A stretch of 64,000 nt of DNA from UBA9160 sp035489755 (GTDB lineage: Bacteria; Myxococcota_A; UBA9160): NCBI GenBank assembly GCA_035489755.1, contig DATGZK010000072.1, forward strand, positions 1 to 64,000, read 5' to 3'. A program made the position numbers and the translations under genes. Positions within the stretch are counted from its first letter, which is position 1, and the number at the start of each line of letters is the position of its first letter. The notes beneath the pieces are model-generated. The model was not told where the DNA came from. It worked only from the letters and a program-made list of their open reading frames with translations, and did not search any database. Shown here piece after piece: positions 1-7,374 of this stretch.

Positions 1-672
1 TAGCGGCGTCACGCCAAGGCGTGTGTCACCCGTCGTTGCGTTCTCTCCGGCTTGTCGTTTGAGGTGCTGCCACGACCACCACGGCTCTGATTCTGGAAGA
101 AGCGATGCAATCGCCGCCTTCCACTCTGCGGCGCTGATGCCCGGGGCTAGAAAGACGACCGCCCCGCAGCGCAAGAGCGTTGGCTCTGTGAATCCGTCGG
201 ACCGCAAAGCGCTGAAATCTATGTAGACCGGGGTGCGAAAGGAATCGCTTTCCTGGCTACCTCGTGCTGCGATTTCATCGGGGGATACGCGCTTTTTTAG
301 CGGAACGATCTGGACCTCTCCAGGTCGAAGCAGCAATGGCGCTCCGAGGTCGCCTGGTCGGTCGTAAAGCACGCGGGGTTCAGGCCCGGTCAATTCCCCC
401 TGCCGGGGGCCGGGAGTGAACGAGCCGTACGCGAAACCGGCTCCTCGGACCGCTTCCCAGCGATTCCCGTCATTGATAAACGCGACGTCAGCAGCGAGGA
501 CGCCGCCCTCATAGCGGAGATTCAGGACCGACGCCGTTAGCGAATGGTCGACACGGATGAGCTGATACCAAGCTACAAAAAGCGACACGAGGAGGGCGAG
601 ATATGGGAGGAAGCCACGTCCGAAACGAGCAAGGCGCCGTAATGTCCTGGCGTGGGGCGCCGTGCCCCTCAT
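1..672 (-). CDS. membrane-anchored protein of unknown function, 3' end beyond the window
   Basis: The frame is open from ATG (complement of 670-672) to the left edge, 224 codons without a stop, so the C-terminus lies outside the window. The start overlaps the TGA of the preceding small frame as ATGA, and a GGGGCGAG stretch sits just upstream. Residues 1-20 are rich in Arg, residues about 21-38 form one hydrophobic segment (FLPYLALLVSLFVAWYQL), and the rest is polar, with a 'VAFINDGN' stretch near residue 63 of the kind seen in extracytoplasmic beta-sandwich domains. The likely topology is a short cytoplasmic tail, one membrane helix and a periplasmic domain. I do not recognise a family. It is the last visible gene of the leftward small-gene train. 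Confidence 0.6.
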   Translation of the reverse strand, partial: MRGTAPHARTLRRLARFGRGFLPYLALLVSLFVAWYQLIRVDHSLTASVLNLRYEGGVLAADVAFINDGNRWEAVRGAGFAYGSFTPGPRQGELTGPEPRVLYDRPGDLGAPLLLRPGEVQIVPLKKRVSPDEIAARGSQESDSFRTPVYIDFSALRSDGFTEPTLLRCGAVVFLAPGISAAEWKAAIASLLPESEPWWSWQHLKRQAGENATTGDTRLGVTPL

Positions 673-860
673 CTCGCCCCATCCGTTCCGTCGAGTCGCG
701 ACGCTCTAGCGTGTAAGCGCGCGCCACACCTCCCCTCGACCCCCGTCGAGAACTCGCGGCCTCGGGCATCCTTGAGCGTCACCCGCGGGTAGCTCACGCC
801 CAAGACGCCCCGGCGAGCAAGATCACGCCAATCAGCCGCATGCCGCATCCTTGGGCTCAT
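669..860 (-). CDS. small hypothetical protein (63 aa)
   Basis: This short frame joins the end of the preceding small gene to the membrane-protein gene. Its TGA overlaps the next ATG by 4 nt (ATGA), which is the main reason to think it is translated. Start is uncertain: ATG codons at 860 and 848 both lie inside the end of the upstream gene, neither with a good ribosome site. The protein is basic, with no recognised motif. It could equally be a chance frame in GC-rich DNA. Confidence 0.35.
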   Translation of the reverse strand: MSPRMRHAADWRDLARRGVLGVSYPRVTLKDARGREFSTGVEGRCGARLHARASRLDGTDGAR

Positions 861-1038
861 CGCCGGCGAGTAGCAAGTCGATTTCCACGTCGGTCAGCAC
901 GCGCGTGCATTCACGCCCGCCGTCGGCCGCCAGGATGTGGTCGGCGCGCTCGAGGAGGATGTCAACGAGGACGCCGTCCTGAGACACGCCCCGGAGGTGG
1001 CGCACGAGGTCATCGAGGCGCACAGCTTTGCCCGTCAC
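832..1038 (-). CDS. small acidic hypothetical protein (68 aa)
   Basis: A GTG-started frame of 68 codons, rich in Asp, Leu and Val (for example DDLVRHLRGV and DVEIDLLLAGDE), which looks like a folded soluble protein rather than GC-noise. It follows the coiled-coil gene by 40 nt and belongs to a leftward train of tiny genes typical of phage or integrated-element cargo. No motif or family is recognised. Confidence 0.45.
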   Translation of the reverse strand: MTGKAVRLDDLVRHLRGVSQDGVLVDILLERADHILAADGGRECTRVLTDVEIDLLLAGDEPKDAACG

Positions 1039-1078
1039 GCCGAGTCCCCCACGATCGGCTGGCCTCGCGTCGCGCCCT

Positions 1079-1303
1079 TCACTGGAGGCGCCCTATTTCG
1101 AGCGCCTTCTTGGCTGCTCTCCGGTCCCTTGATCGGCGCCGGCAAAACTCTTGCTCCAGGTTGTAAATCTCGCGGTCGCGTATTCTGATCATCTCGCGCA
1201 GCGGCTCGATTTCGGCTTTCAGCTCGGCGATCCGACTCTTGAGCGCGTCGATTTCCAGGTCGGAGCCATCGGGCACGTCCCAGAAGCGAAAGCGCGCCAT
1301 CAC
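1079..1303 (-). CDS. small coiled-coil protein (74 aa)
   Basis: The frame starts at GTG 1303 or at ATG 1300, which immediately follows; the upstream gene's TGA is embedded in that GTGATG. Residues about 18-55 are a strong heptad-like coiled coil (IDALKSRIAELKAEIEPLRE), and the C-terminus is Arg/Lys rich. The stop/start overlap indicates translational coupling. The function is unknown; a small oligomerising or nucleic-acid-binding accessory protein is possible. Confidence 0.5.
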   Translation of the reverse strand: MMARFRFWDVPDGSDLEIDALKSRIAELKAEIEPLREMIRIRDREIYNLEQEFCRRRSRDRRAAKKALEIGRLQ

Positions 1304-1434
1304 GCGCCCTCATGTGCGGCCAGGGCGACGGCGATGCGCTGAGCCTCTTCCGGGTGTCGCGCGTACCAGCCGAGTATGGCTCTCCGCGCGCATTCGCCTG
1401 GTACATGGCGGCGGCGTTTCTGATTCGTCGCCAT
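1300..1434 (-). CDS. very small basic protein (44 aa)
   Basis: ATG at 1434 overlaps the TGA of the upstream gene by one base (TGATG), and its own TGA overlaps the start of the next gene. The predicted peptide begins MATNQKRRRHVPGECARR and continues with an amphipathic 'ILGWYARHPEEAQRIAVALA' helix. The length is well below usual gene-calling limits, so the evidence is mainly positional: it fills exactly the space between two genes in a coupled train. No family is recognised. Confidence 0.45.
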   Translation of the reverse strand: MATNQKRRRHVPGECARRAILGWYARHPEEAQRIAVALAAHEGA

Positions 1435-1835
1435 CACGCCACCTCCGCCGGCGCAGCGCCGTCCGCGCACACGATCGGGTCGCCTGCGAGAAAAGCTTCC
1501 GGCGCTAGCTTGGCGCCGAGCCGGAGGGCGCGTCGGTAGCACTCCAGGTACTGATCGTTCACGCCTGAGGTGCGAAGCCCCGCTCCGAAGAGCTCGTGGA
1601 GCAGACGCCTCCGGTGGTGAATGGTTGTGAGCTGCCCGCGACGCGGTCCGCGCGCAACACGGGGCCCACCCTTTAGGAAGATCTCCTCGAGCGCATTGAC
1701 TCGTTTGCCAAGGTCGATCATCTCGCCATCTAATACCTGACGGATGGACTCGAGCTCCTCGAGCGTTCCAGCCACAGCGATGCGGCGTGCGACGTCGTGG
1801 AGATCGCCGGCGTTGCATTCCAGATGATCTTTCAT
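1434..1835 (-). CDS. hypothetical protein (133 aa) of the accessory island
   Basis: ATG at 1835 follows an AGGAGGGGGAGACA-type ribosome site, the best in this train. The N-terminal half (residues 10-55) is acidic and helical (ARRIAVAGTLEELESIRQVL), the centre is Arg-rich (residues 58-78), and the C-terminus contains a Tyr/Cys-rich helix (NDQYLECYRRALRLG). The gene lies 28 nt downstream of the ribbon-helix-helix-like gene and is stop/start coupled to the gene after it. The function is not recognised. Confidence 0.5.
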   Translation of the reverse strand: MKDHLECNAGDLHDVARRIAVAGTLEELESIRQVLDGEMIDLGKRVNALEEIFLKGGPRVARGPRRGQLTTIHHRRRLLHELFGAGLRTSGVNDQYLECYRRALRLGAKLAPEAFLAGDPIVCADGAAPAEVA

Positions 1836-1863
1836 TGTCTCCCCCTCCTCTTTGGAGCGGGCG

Positions 1864-2073
1864 TCACGGCCGGCGGCGGGCCACGTAGCGGAGCAGTACG
1901 TCTCGCGCGAAGTCAGAGAGGGACTTTCCCTCGGCCGTCTTCGTCACTTCCGCGTGCTCCGCATCCGTGAGGTTGATCACCACACGATTCCGCCGAAGCT
2001 GCGCGGGCGGCTTCGGCTTCGGACCCGTCCCAGGGCGTGCTCCGCCCCTCCCTCGCTTCATTTTCGCAGCCAT
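1864..2073 (-). CDS. ribbon-helix-helix-like DNA-binding protein
   Basis: The 69-residue protein begins with a Gly/Lys/Arg-rich tail (KMKRGRGGARPGTGPKPK) followed by 'RNRVVINLTDAEHAEV', a likely DNA-contacting beta strand plus helix, and 'SLSDFARDVLLRYV', a second helix. This is the pattern of Arc/CopG-type regulators, which bind operators as dimers through paired strands. ATG 2073 is preferred because a GGGGGTGAGG site lies in front of it; the frame also runs open upstream to 2100. It is transcribed divergently from the serine recombinase with under 80 nt between starts, so it may control both directions. That regulatory role is inference. Confidence 0.5.
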   Translation of the reverse strand: MAAKMKRGRGGARPGTGPKPKPPAQLRRNRVVINLTDAEHAEVTKTAEGKSLSDFARDVLLRYVARRRP

Positions 2074-2146
2074 CCTCACCCCCTTTTGAACTCTTGTCAA
2101 TCACGTTCAAACGAAGTAGGGTCCGGGTTGAGGAGGTCCCTCCACC

Positions 2147-2785
2147 ATGCCCCACCGAGTCGTATTCTACGCCCGCGTTTCAACCCTTGAGCAGCACATT
2201 GATCCCCAGCTCCACGCGCTGCGGCAGTACGCCACGGCGCGCGAGCTCGAGGTGGTCGGCGAGTACGTGGACCACGGCGTCAGCGGCGCGAAGGACCGCA
2301 GGCCCGCGCTCGACAAGCTCCTGGCCGACGCCCGGCGTCGCCGCTTCGACGTTCTCGCGATCACGAAACTCGACAGACTCGCGCGGTCGGTGCGCCACTT
2401 GACCACGCTGGCCGCGGAGCTTGAGGCGCTCGGCGTGGACCTGGTGGTACTCGACCAAGCGATCGACACCTCGACGCCGTCCGGTCGGTTCCTCTTCAAC
2501 ACGCTGGGCGCCGTGGCCGAGCTCGAGCGCGACCTGATCCGCGAGCGCGTGCTGGCAGGGCTCGCAGCGGCGAAGCGTCGAGGGGCAAAGCTTGGGCGAC
2601 CCCGTGTCGACCTAGACGGCGAGCGCGTCGCGCGGCTTTGCCGGGCTGGCAAGTCGATCCGGGCCATCGCGGGAATGCTCGGGGTATCGAAGGATGCGGT
2701 GGCGCGCGAGATTGCCCGCCAGGGGCCTGGACGCGATCGCACGTCGAAGCCTGCCACCTGTGCCCCGTCAGCGAGGCCGGGATAG
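2147..2785 (+). CDS. small serine recombinase (resolvase/invertase family)
   Basis: The 212-aa protein carries the full catalytic set of small serine recombinases: Arg10 and nucleophile Ser12 in 'YARVSTLEQ', Asp76-Arg77 and Arg80 in 'KLDRLARS', and the 'DTSTPSGRFLFNTLG' motif around residues 107-121. A long E-helix (125-150) leads to a C-terminal helix-turn-helix (about 158-190). It would cut and rejoin DNA at short dyad sites through a Ser-DNA intermediate. The length suits a resolvase or invertase, not a large serine integrase. The ribosome site is part of a GGAGG-tc-CCTCC dyad just before ATG. A 26-bp inverted repeat 23 nt after the stop is a candidate crossover site. Its presence marks the left part of the window as mobile. 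Confidence 0.9.
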   Translation: MPHRVVFYARVSTLEQHIDPQLHALRQYATARELEVVGEYVDHGVSGAKDRRPALDKLLADARRRRFDVLAITKLDRLARSVRHLTTLAAELEALGVDLVVLDQAIDTSTPSGRFLFNTLGAVAELERDLIRERVLAGLAAAKRRGAKLGRPRVDLDGERVARLCRAGKSIRAIAGMLGVSKDAVAREIARQGPGRDRTSKPATCAPSARPG

Positions 2786-2808
2786 CTGACCGCGCGATCC
2801 TCCGTGCC

Positions 2809-2834
2809 GTCGCAAAATGTACTCTCTTTGCGAC
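2809..2834. repeat. 26-bp inverted repeat behind the recombinase gene, candidate crossover site
   Basis: Perfect 8-bp arms GTCGCAAA and TTTGCGAC flank a 10-nt centre (ATGTACTCTC). Overall length and position, directly after the serine recombinase stop, fit a resolvase/invertase half-site pair. The same dyad could be a transcription terminator without a T-run or an operator. A second copy was not found nearby. Confidence 0.4.
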
Positions 2835-3017
2835 GCGCTCCGTGGTGGGTCAGTGCCGTTCGATCCCGATAGGTTGCAGTGCGGGACAAGACCCTCCAGG
2901 GGAGAGCTTTTCGCGACACACGCCTCGGCGTACCCACGAACCCTCGATCGCTTGCGGCTTTCGTCCTTCTCGGGCCGACCAACACGCGCGTAGGATGGCC
3001 ACGGGAGGGAAGGTCTC

Positions 3018-3323
3018 ATGGTTCGTCGTCTTCTCTTGGCCGCATCGCTTCTGGCGATCGGCCTCCCGAGTACACTTCGCGCCTCCGATTTCGGGGCGTG
3101 CCGAGCGACGCTTGGCAGTCTCGAATGGGATGCCGGCGACGCCAAGCGCGCCGCGGACGACGCTGACTACGAGTGCGGAGAATTCCATTGGTGTCAGATT
3201 CGCAAGGAGGAAGACTGCTCTGCGCCCAAGCGGGAGTGTGCATCCGCCAGAAGCGAGCTCACAGCGAAGCTGGCCATCTTGGCGGATAGTCTCGCCTCGG
3301 TGAAGAAGGGGTGCTTCGATTGA
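3018..3323 (+). CDS. small secreted cysteine-rich protein (101 aa)
   Basis: The protein starts MVRRLLLAASLLAIGLPS, a clear signal peptide with probable cleavage after 'LRA' near residue 22. The mature part has six or so Cys residues (FGACR, ECGEFHWC, EDCS, RECA, KGCFD), suggesting disulfide bonds in the periplasm or outside the cell. A strong GGAGGGAAGG ribosome site precedes ATG. Its end overlaps the open upstream frame of the next gene. No family is recognised; it is island cargo. Confidence 0.6.
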   Translation: MVRRLLLAASLLAIGLPSTLRASDFGACRATLGSLEWDAGDAKRAADDADYECGEFHWCQIRKEEDCSAPKRECASARSELTAKLAILADSLASVKKGCFD

Positions 3324-3334
3324 GGCGAGCCGCG

Positions 3335-3847
3335 ATGCTCCTCTCCCTTGCGGTCGCCGTCCTCGCGCACGGCCCCGGATGCGCCCATGGCCCACGGCGC
3401 GAGGCCTGGGATCAGTGGACAAAGCCCGAGGCCACCGAGCAGGAACGCGCGCGGGACTTCGCGGACTGTCGGACGCACGGGCAGTCAGGCTGGATCGGTG
3501 GCGGCCCGGTAGGGATTGCCGTCGCCGCTTCGATGACGGAGGGCCATAACAACGACGTCTACCGCGCCTGCATGATCGCGCGCGGATGTGGAACGAGCGG
3601 CCCGTCGCGCTGCCCCCTTCGCCGGCGCAATGACACCCCACGGCGCGCCCCGGGAGCGGGCCAAAGGCGCCTGTGCGACGGCCCTCCGTGCGTCTCCAAG
3701 GCGTGGCATCTCAGTCGTGGCGTTTCCATCACATTCTCGCCGGTAAGCCGTCGTTCCGAGCCCGGTCGTCTGGGGGTTCGCGCATCGCGTGGCCTCGATT
3801 GCCTTCTCCCAGTTCCGGGCCCATGCGGCTTCGCCCACTGCGAATGA
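3335..3847 (+). CDS. small putative lipoprotein with an 'RDFADC...YRACMIARG' pattern
   Basis: ATG 3335 gives a hydrophobic leader (MLLSLAVAVLAHGPGC); the Cys could be lipidated although the lipobox is weak. The region 'WTKPEATEQERARDFADC' followed later by 'DVYRACMIARGCG' is the layout of a widespread family of short bacterial lipoproteins that normally end at the 'CMxARG(W/Y)' motif. Here the frame runs about 80 further residues of low-complexity Arg/Pro/Gly sequence, which suggests that the natural stop has been lost by mutation. Role unknown. Confidence 0.5.
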   Translation: MLLSLAVAVLAHGPGCAHGPRREAWDQWTKPEATEQERARDFADCRTHGQSGWIGGGPVGIAVAASMTEGHNNDVYRACMIARGCGTSGPSRCPLRRRNDTPRRAPGAGQRRLCDGPPCVSKAWHLSRGVSITFSPVSRRSEPGRLGVRASRGLDCLLPVPGPCGFAHCE

Positions 3848-3966
3848 ACGGCGCTTTTTCGCGTGTTGGAGGGATGCGGGGGGAAGGTGCGCCACGGCTG
3901 GGTGTCGGTACCGCCCCAACTCGCTCGCCGTTCCACTACCGTGGTGCGTCTGGTATGGGTAGCTAG

Positions 3967-4266
3967 GTGAACGACGTCCCCATCTTGACCTTTCAGGAAG
4001 CTATCCGAGTCACGCATGGCGCTCGCTCTCGCCTCGTCGAGCGGGCGCACGTAGAGGAGCGCTTCGAGGGCGAGCCGGCCTGGCAGGGCGAGGTCCTGGT
4101 TTTTGAGCTTCTGGACCACCCAAGCACGTCCAGGTGCTACGCCTGGGAGGTGGATGGCGTGGTGACGGCGATGCTTGGCGGGGGCACCGTGGACTCGCCG
4201 ATAGCGGCCGTGCGTGCGTCGATTCTCGCCACTGATTTCGCAGCTCGGAAGGGGAAGCAGCGGTAG
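3967..4266 (+). CDS. hypothetical protein (99 aa)
   Basis: A GTG-started frame with normal amino-acid balance, including a beta-rich stretch 'EVLVFELLDHPSTSRCYAWEV' followed by 'DGVVTAMLGGGTVDSPIAAV'. There is no membrane segment, signal peptide or known motif, and the ribosome site is weak. It sits between the lipoprotein and the HTH gene in the island, probably as cargo of the same element. Confidence 0.45.
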   Translation: MNDVPILTFQEAIRVTHGARSRLVERAHVEERFEGEPAWQGEVLVFELLDHPSTSRCYAWEVDGVVTAMLGGGTVDSPIAAVRASILATDFAARKGKQR

Positions 4267-4280
4267 CCCCTCCCAGCACC

Positions 4281-4613
4281 ATGGGGGTTGTTTTGCCCCG
4301 TCCGTGCTCGATCTGCAGCCGGTCCGATCGCGAGCTCGTGGACGCAGCCCTCGTCAATGGCGGCAGCTTCCGAGAGATCGGAAGGCGCTTCGGCGTCGCC
4401 TTGGCGACGGCCCATCGTCATGCGAAGCACGCGCGGCGTGCGGCTGTGCGGACGCTCGAAGAGGCGCCTGAGAGCGTCCTCGCCCAGCGGGGCGAAGCGG
4501 AACGGGCCGCCAATCGCGGACCCGCCTGGAGCCCACGCCCCGACGACTTCTCCCCCGCTGCCCACTCGCAGCGCAGGCTGCTCGAGGCAAGACGCAGGGC
4601 AGGAATCCCCTAA
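4281..4613 (+). CDS. CxxC and helix-turn-helix protein (110 aa)
   Basis: The N-terminus has 'PCSICSRSDRELVDAAL', a CxxC knuckle, followed by 'GGSFREIGRRFGVALATAHRHAKHA' (residues about 28-52), a canonical helix-turn-helix in which 'FREIGRRFGV' positions and 'ATAHRHAKH' recognises DNA. Such zinc-knuckle plus HTH proteins are common in phages and integrated elements, sometimes as small-terminase-like or recombination accessory proteins. The C-terminal 55 residues are disordered. No Shine-Dalgarno site precedes the ATG, so the true start may differ. It is the last island gene before the element edge. Confidence 0.5.
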   Translation: MGVVLPRPCSICSRSDRELVDAALVNGGSFREIGRRFGVALATAHRHAKHARRAAVRTLEEAPESVLAQRGEAERAANRGPAWSPRPDDFSPAAHSQRRLLEARRRAGIP

Positions 4614-4713
4614 GCGCGTGACCGGAGCAGGGGAGGGAGTTGGCGTATGTGTGGACTCATCGAGATTTTTGCGCGAATCAACTACTCGACGCTGCGAACG
4701 CTCGCCAGCGGCA

Positions 4714-4746
4714 ACCCAGCGGCAAGATTTCGCCCCTTCGCTGGGT
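4714..4746. repeat. inverted repeat near the island edge
   Basis: ACCCAGCG and CGCTGGGT form a perfect 8-bp dyad around a 17-nt loop, about 45 bp left of the point where crotonase homology begins. It may be a terminal or recombination site of the element, or a transcription terminator for the rightward island genes. The loop has no T-run after it. Confidence 0.35.
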
Positions 4747-4787
4747 CATAAGTCATTGATTTTACAGGGTATCTGTGCGCAGGCGTT

Positions 4788-5525
4788 GACCCGGACCGGC
4801 TGAACGCCATCTCGTCCGGCATGCTCGAAGCGCTCTCCCGCGCCCTTGTCGAATGTGACCGCGATCCTGGCGTGCGCGTCGTCGTCCTGACCGGCGCGGG
4901 CAACGGTTTCTGCGCAGGCCTCGATCTAAAGGATTTGGCGGCCGGGCAGGGCATCGGCAGCGGCGGTGAGGTCGCGGGTCTTGGCAAGTTCGATCTGCGC
5001 GACGCCCCTCCGATCGTGCTCCACAATCTCGACAAGCCCACAATCTGCGCACTGAATGGTGCCGCGGCGGGCTATGGCATGGACCTCGCACTCGGTTGCG
5101 ACATCCGGATCGCCGCCGTCAGCGCGAAACTGGCGCCGGCCTTCGCCAAGCGTGGCGTTTTGCCCGAGAGCGGCGGCACCTGGCTGTTGCCGCGGCTCGT
5201 GGGCTGGTCGCGCGCCTGCGAGATCGCCTTCACCGGACGCACGCTCCCGGCCGAGGAGTGCGTGTCCCTCGGCCTTGTCTCCCGCGTGGTGCCCGACGAG
5301 TTGCTCACGAAGGAAGTCCAAGCCCTCGCGGCGGAGATCGCCGCCAACGCGCCACTTGCCGTTCAAGCGACCAAGCGCATGATGCGTCTTGGCCAGGACG
5401 AAACATTCGAGGCCAACGTGCATCACGTTTTCCTGCAGCTTCTGCCGCTGTTCAGGAGCCGGGATTTCAAGGAGGGCGTGGCGGCTTTCAGCGAGCGGCG
5501 CACCCCGAGGTTCGAGGGGCACTAA
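4788..5525 (+). pseudogene. enoyl-CoA hydratase/isomerase (crotonase) gene lacking its 5' end
   Basis: From about codon 'PDRLNAIS' rightward this is a clear crotonase: oxyanion-hole strands 'GNGFCAGLDL' and 'LNGAAAGYGMDLALGCD', the 'KRGVLPESGGTWLLPRL' active-site loop, and an intact C-terminus. Translated from ATG 4821 it has 234 residues against the usual 255-265. The same frame stays open upstream only to a TAA at 4749-4751, and those codons (VIDFTGYLCAGV) do not resemble the missing 'xxLTLNR' strand, while 'DPDRLNAIS' does match. The 5' part of the gene was therefore probably replaced by island DNA. Translation from ATG 4821 would give a protein without its first beta strand, likely inactive. 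If functional it would hydrate or isomerise acyl-CoA. Confidence 0.75.
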
Positions 5526-5653
5526 AGGCGAGCCCTGGACGAAGGCGCGTCGGCTGCCTTCTTCTCAGAGAAGCGCACCGGACAGGAGCCCCGGCGTCGG
5601 GCGAGCGGACGCGGCGGGTTATGCTGCGCGCCGGCTCGAAAGAGGGGGGTTCG

Positions 5654-6145
5654 ATGCAGGCGTTCACTCGACGTCGCCTCGTCCGCGGCGCAGCGCTCGC
5701 CGCAGCCGCCGCGACACTTTCTTGTGGGAGAGGGGGGACCGGTGCACCGGCGGCGGCGCCGGCCGCGAGCGCCCCAGCCACCGCGCCGGCTCCGCGTCCC
5801 ACGGCCCCGCAGGCTCCCGGGGAGGCGGCGCCCAGCGGGGCCCTGCCCAAAGACCTTCCGGCCGACGTCCCGAGCTATCCCGGGGCGAGCGTGGTCGCGA
5901 GCTCCAGTGCGCCCGCGCAAGGCCTCTTGATCGCCTTCCAATCCAAGGACACTCCAGAGAAAGTCTTTCAGTTCTACCGGCAAAAGCTCGCCGAGCAGGG
6001 CTGGAACGTGGAGGGCGAGATGAGCTCTGCGGACCAGTGGATGCTAATCGCCGGAAAGGGAGACCGGAAGGCGAGCGTGCTCGTGTCGCCGGGTGAGGCT
6101 GGCGAAACGCAGATCACGCTCACGCTCACCCACGAACAGGGCTAG
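5654..6145 (+). CDS. lipoprotein with a YPGA-type domain
   Basis: The 163-aa product begins MQAFTRRRLVRGAALAAAAATLSC: an RRRLVRG basic motif, a hydrophobic core and lipobox Cys24, so it is an exported lipoprotein and may use the Tat route. Residues 25-65 are an Ala/Pro-rich linker. The globular part starts 'LPADVPSYPGASVV' and contains 'KDTPEKVFQFYRQKLAEQGW', a pattern I know from deltaproteobacterial lipoproteins of unknown function. A GAGGGGGG ribosome site precedes ATG 5654. It converges on the leftward transporter gene, overlapping it by 4 nt at the 3' ends. Confidence 0.75.
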   Translation: MQAFTRRRLVRGAALAAAAATLSCGRGGTGAPAAAPAASAPATAPAPRPTAPQAPGEAAPSGALPKDLPADVPSYPGASVVASSSAPAQGLLIAFQSKDTPEKVFQFYRQKLAEQGWNVEGEMSSADQWMLIAGKGDRKASVLVSPGEAGETQITLTLTHEQG

Positions 6146-7374
6146 AGCAAGACCCCGGCAACGCACGCCGTCATGAAAGTTGCGAGCGAGCCCGCCAGGA
6201 TCGAGCGGAGACCGAGTCGCGCGACATCACCGCGACGCGTCGGTGCCATCCCGCCAAGTCCGCCCAGCAAGATCGCGAGCGAGCCGAAGTTCGCGAAGCC
6301 GCAAAGCGCGTACGAGGCGATCACTGCGGAGCGGTGAGAGAGCGCGCCAGCCTTGATCAGCTCGCCCAGCTGCTGGTAGGCCAAGAACTCGTTCAAGACG
6401 GTCTTCACCCCGAGCAGACCGCCCACGCGGGTCGCCTCCGCCCAGGGAATCCCCATGAGCCACGCGATCGGTGCCATCACCCAGCCGAGCATTCGCTGAA
6501 GTGTCAGCCCTTCGATCCCTCCCATGCCGCCCAGCGCCGCAAGACCATCGTTCAGCATCGCGATCGCGGCGACGAACGCCAGTAGCGTCGCGCCGACGTA
6601 GGCGGCGACGCGTAGACCATCGGCCGCACCGGTGGCTGCGGCATCGATCAAATTGAGAGAGGTAGGCTGGACGAGGGTGTGTCCCGCGGCTCCCGTCTCA
6701 GGTACACCGCTCTCCGGCACCATGACCTTGGCGATCAGAATGCCCGCCGGGGCGGTGAGGATGCTCGAAATCACAAGATGCCCTGCGAAATCGCCGCCAC
6801 CCAGCATCTGGACGTACGCCACGAGGACCGAGCCCGCGATCCCCGCCATTCCCGTCGTCATCACGCAGAAGAGCTCGGACTCCGTCATCGCTGCGAGATA
6901 GGGACGAATGAGCAGCGGTGCCTCGACCATCCCCAGAAAGATGTTTGCCACGGCGGAAAGGCTCTCTGCGCCGGAGATTCCGAGGCTGCGCGCTAGGGCT
7001 CGGGCCAGCAGCGCGACCACCGGCTGGATGAGGCCGATGTGATAGAGCACCGCGAACAGGCTGCCCATAAAGACGATGATGGGGAGCACGTTGATCACAA
7101 ATGAGAAGCCGGTGTCTACAAGCGCACCGAACACGAACCGCACGCCCGTGTCGGTGTATCCGATGAAGCCATTGACGGCATCGTTTGCAGCCACGAAAAA
7201 TCGCCGCCCGGGCTCGGTGCGCAGCATCAAGAGAGCGAGGCCAAACTGGATCGCCGTTCCGTAGAGGATGATGCGCCAGGGGACCCGTTTGCGGTCGCTC
7301 GAGGCCGTCCACGCAATGGCGACCATCGTCACCATGCCGGTTGCAGAGATGGCGCGGGCCGCGAGGTCGCTCAT
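6142..7374 (-). CDS. nupC: concentrative nucleoside transporter (NupC/CNT family)
   Basis: The 410-aa polytopic protein imports nucleosides with protons or sodium across the inner membrane. The N-terminal part ends in 'RKRVPWRIILYG', then come the CNT core helices with 'FVINVLPIIVFMGSLFAVLYH', the 'GISGAESLSAVANIFLGMVEAPLLIRPY' substrate-site region and 'LNEFLAYQQLGEL' near the C-terminus, as in bacterial NupC. ATG 7374 was chosen because it overlaps the thiE stop as ATGA. It is the last gene of the ntrB-ntrC-thiE-nupC operon, so it may respond to the same nitrogen-type signal. Confidence 0.9.
   Translation of the reverse strand: MSDLAARAISATGMVTMVAIAWTASSDRKRVPWRIILYGTAIQFGLALLMLRTEPGRRFFVAANDAVNGFIGYTDTGVRFVFGALVDTGFSFVINVLPIIVFMGSLFAVLYHIGLIQPVVALLARALARSLGISGAESLSAVANIFLGMVEAPLLIRPYLAAMTESELFCVMTTGMAGIAGSVLVAYVQMLGGGDFAGHLVISSILTAPAGILIAKVMVPESGVPETGAAGHTLVQPTSLNLIDAAATGAADGLRVAAYVGATLLAFVAAIAMLNDGLAALGGMGGIEGLTLQRMLGWVMAPIAWLMGIPWAEATRVGGLLGVKTVLNEFLAYQQLGELIKAGALSHRSAVIASYALCGFANFGSLAILLGGLGGMAPTRRGDVARLGLRSILAGSLATFMTACVAGVLL

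Noticed and set aside
509..769. 86-codon minus-strand frame
   Set aside because: It overlaps the unfinished membrane-anchored gene, which has a membrane helix and an ATGA junction; this frame is Arg/Ser/Pro noise.
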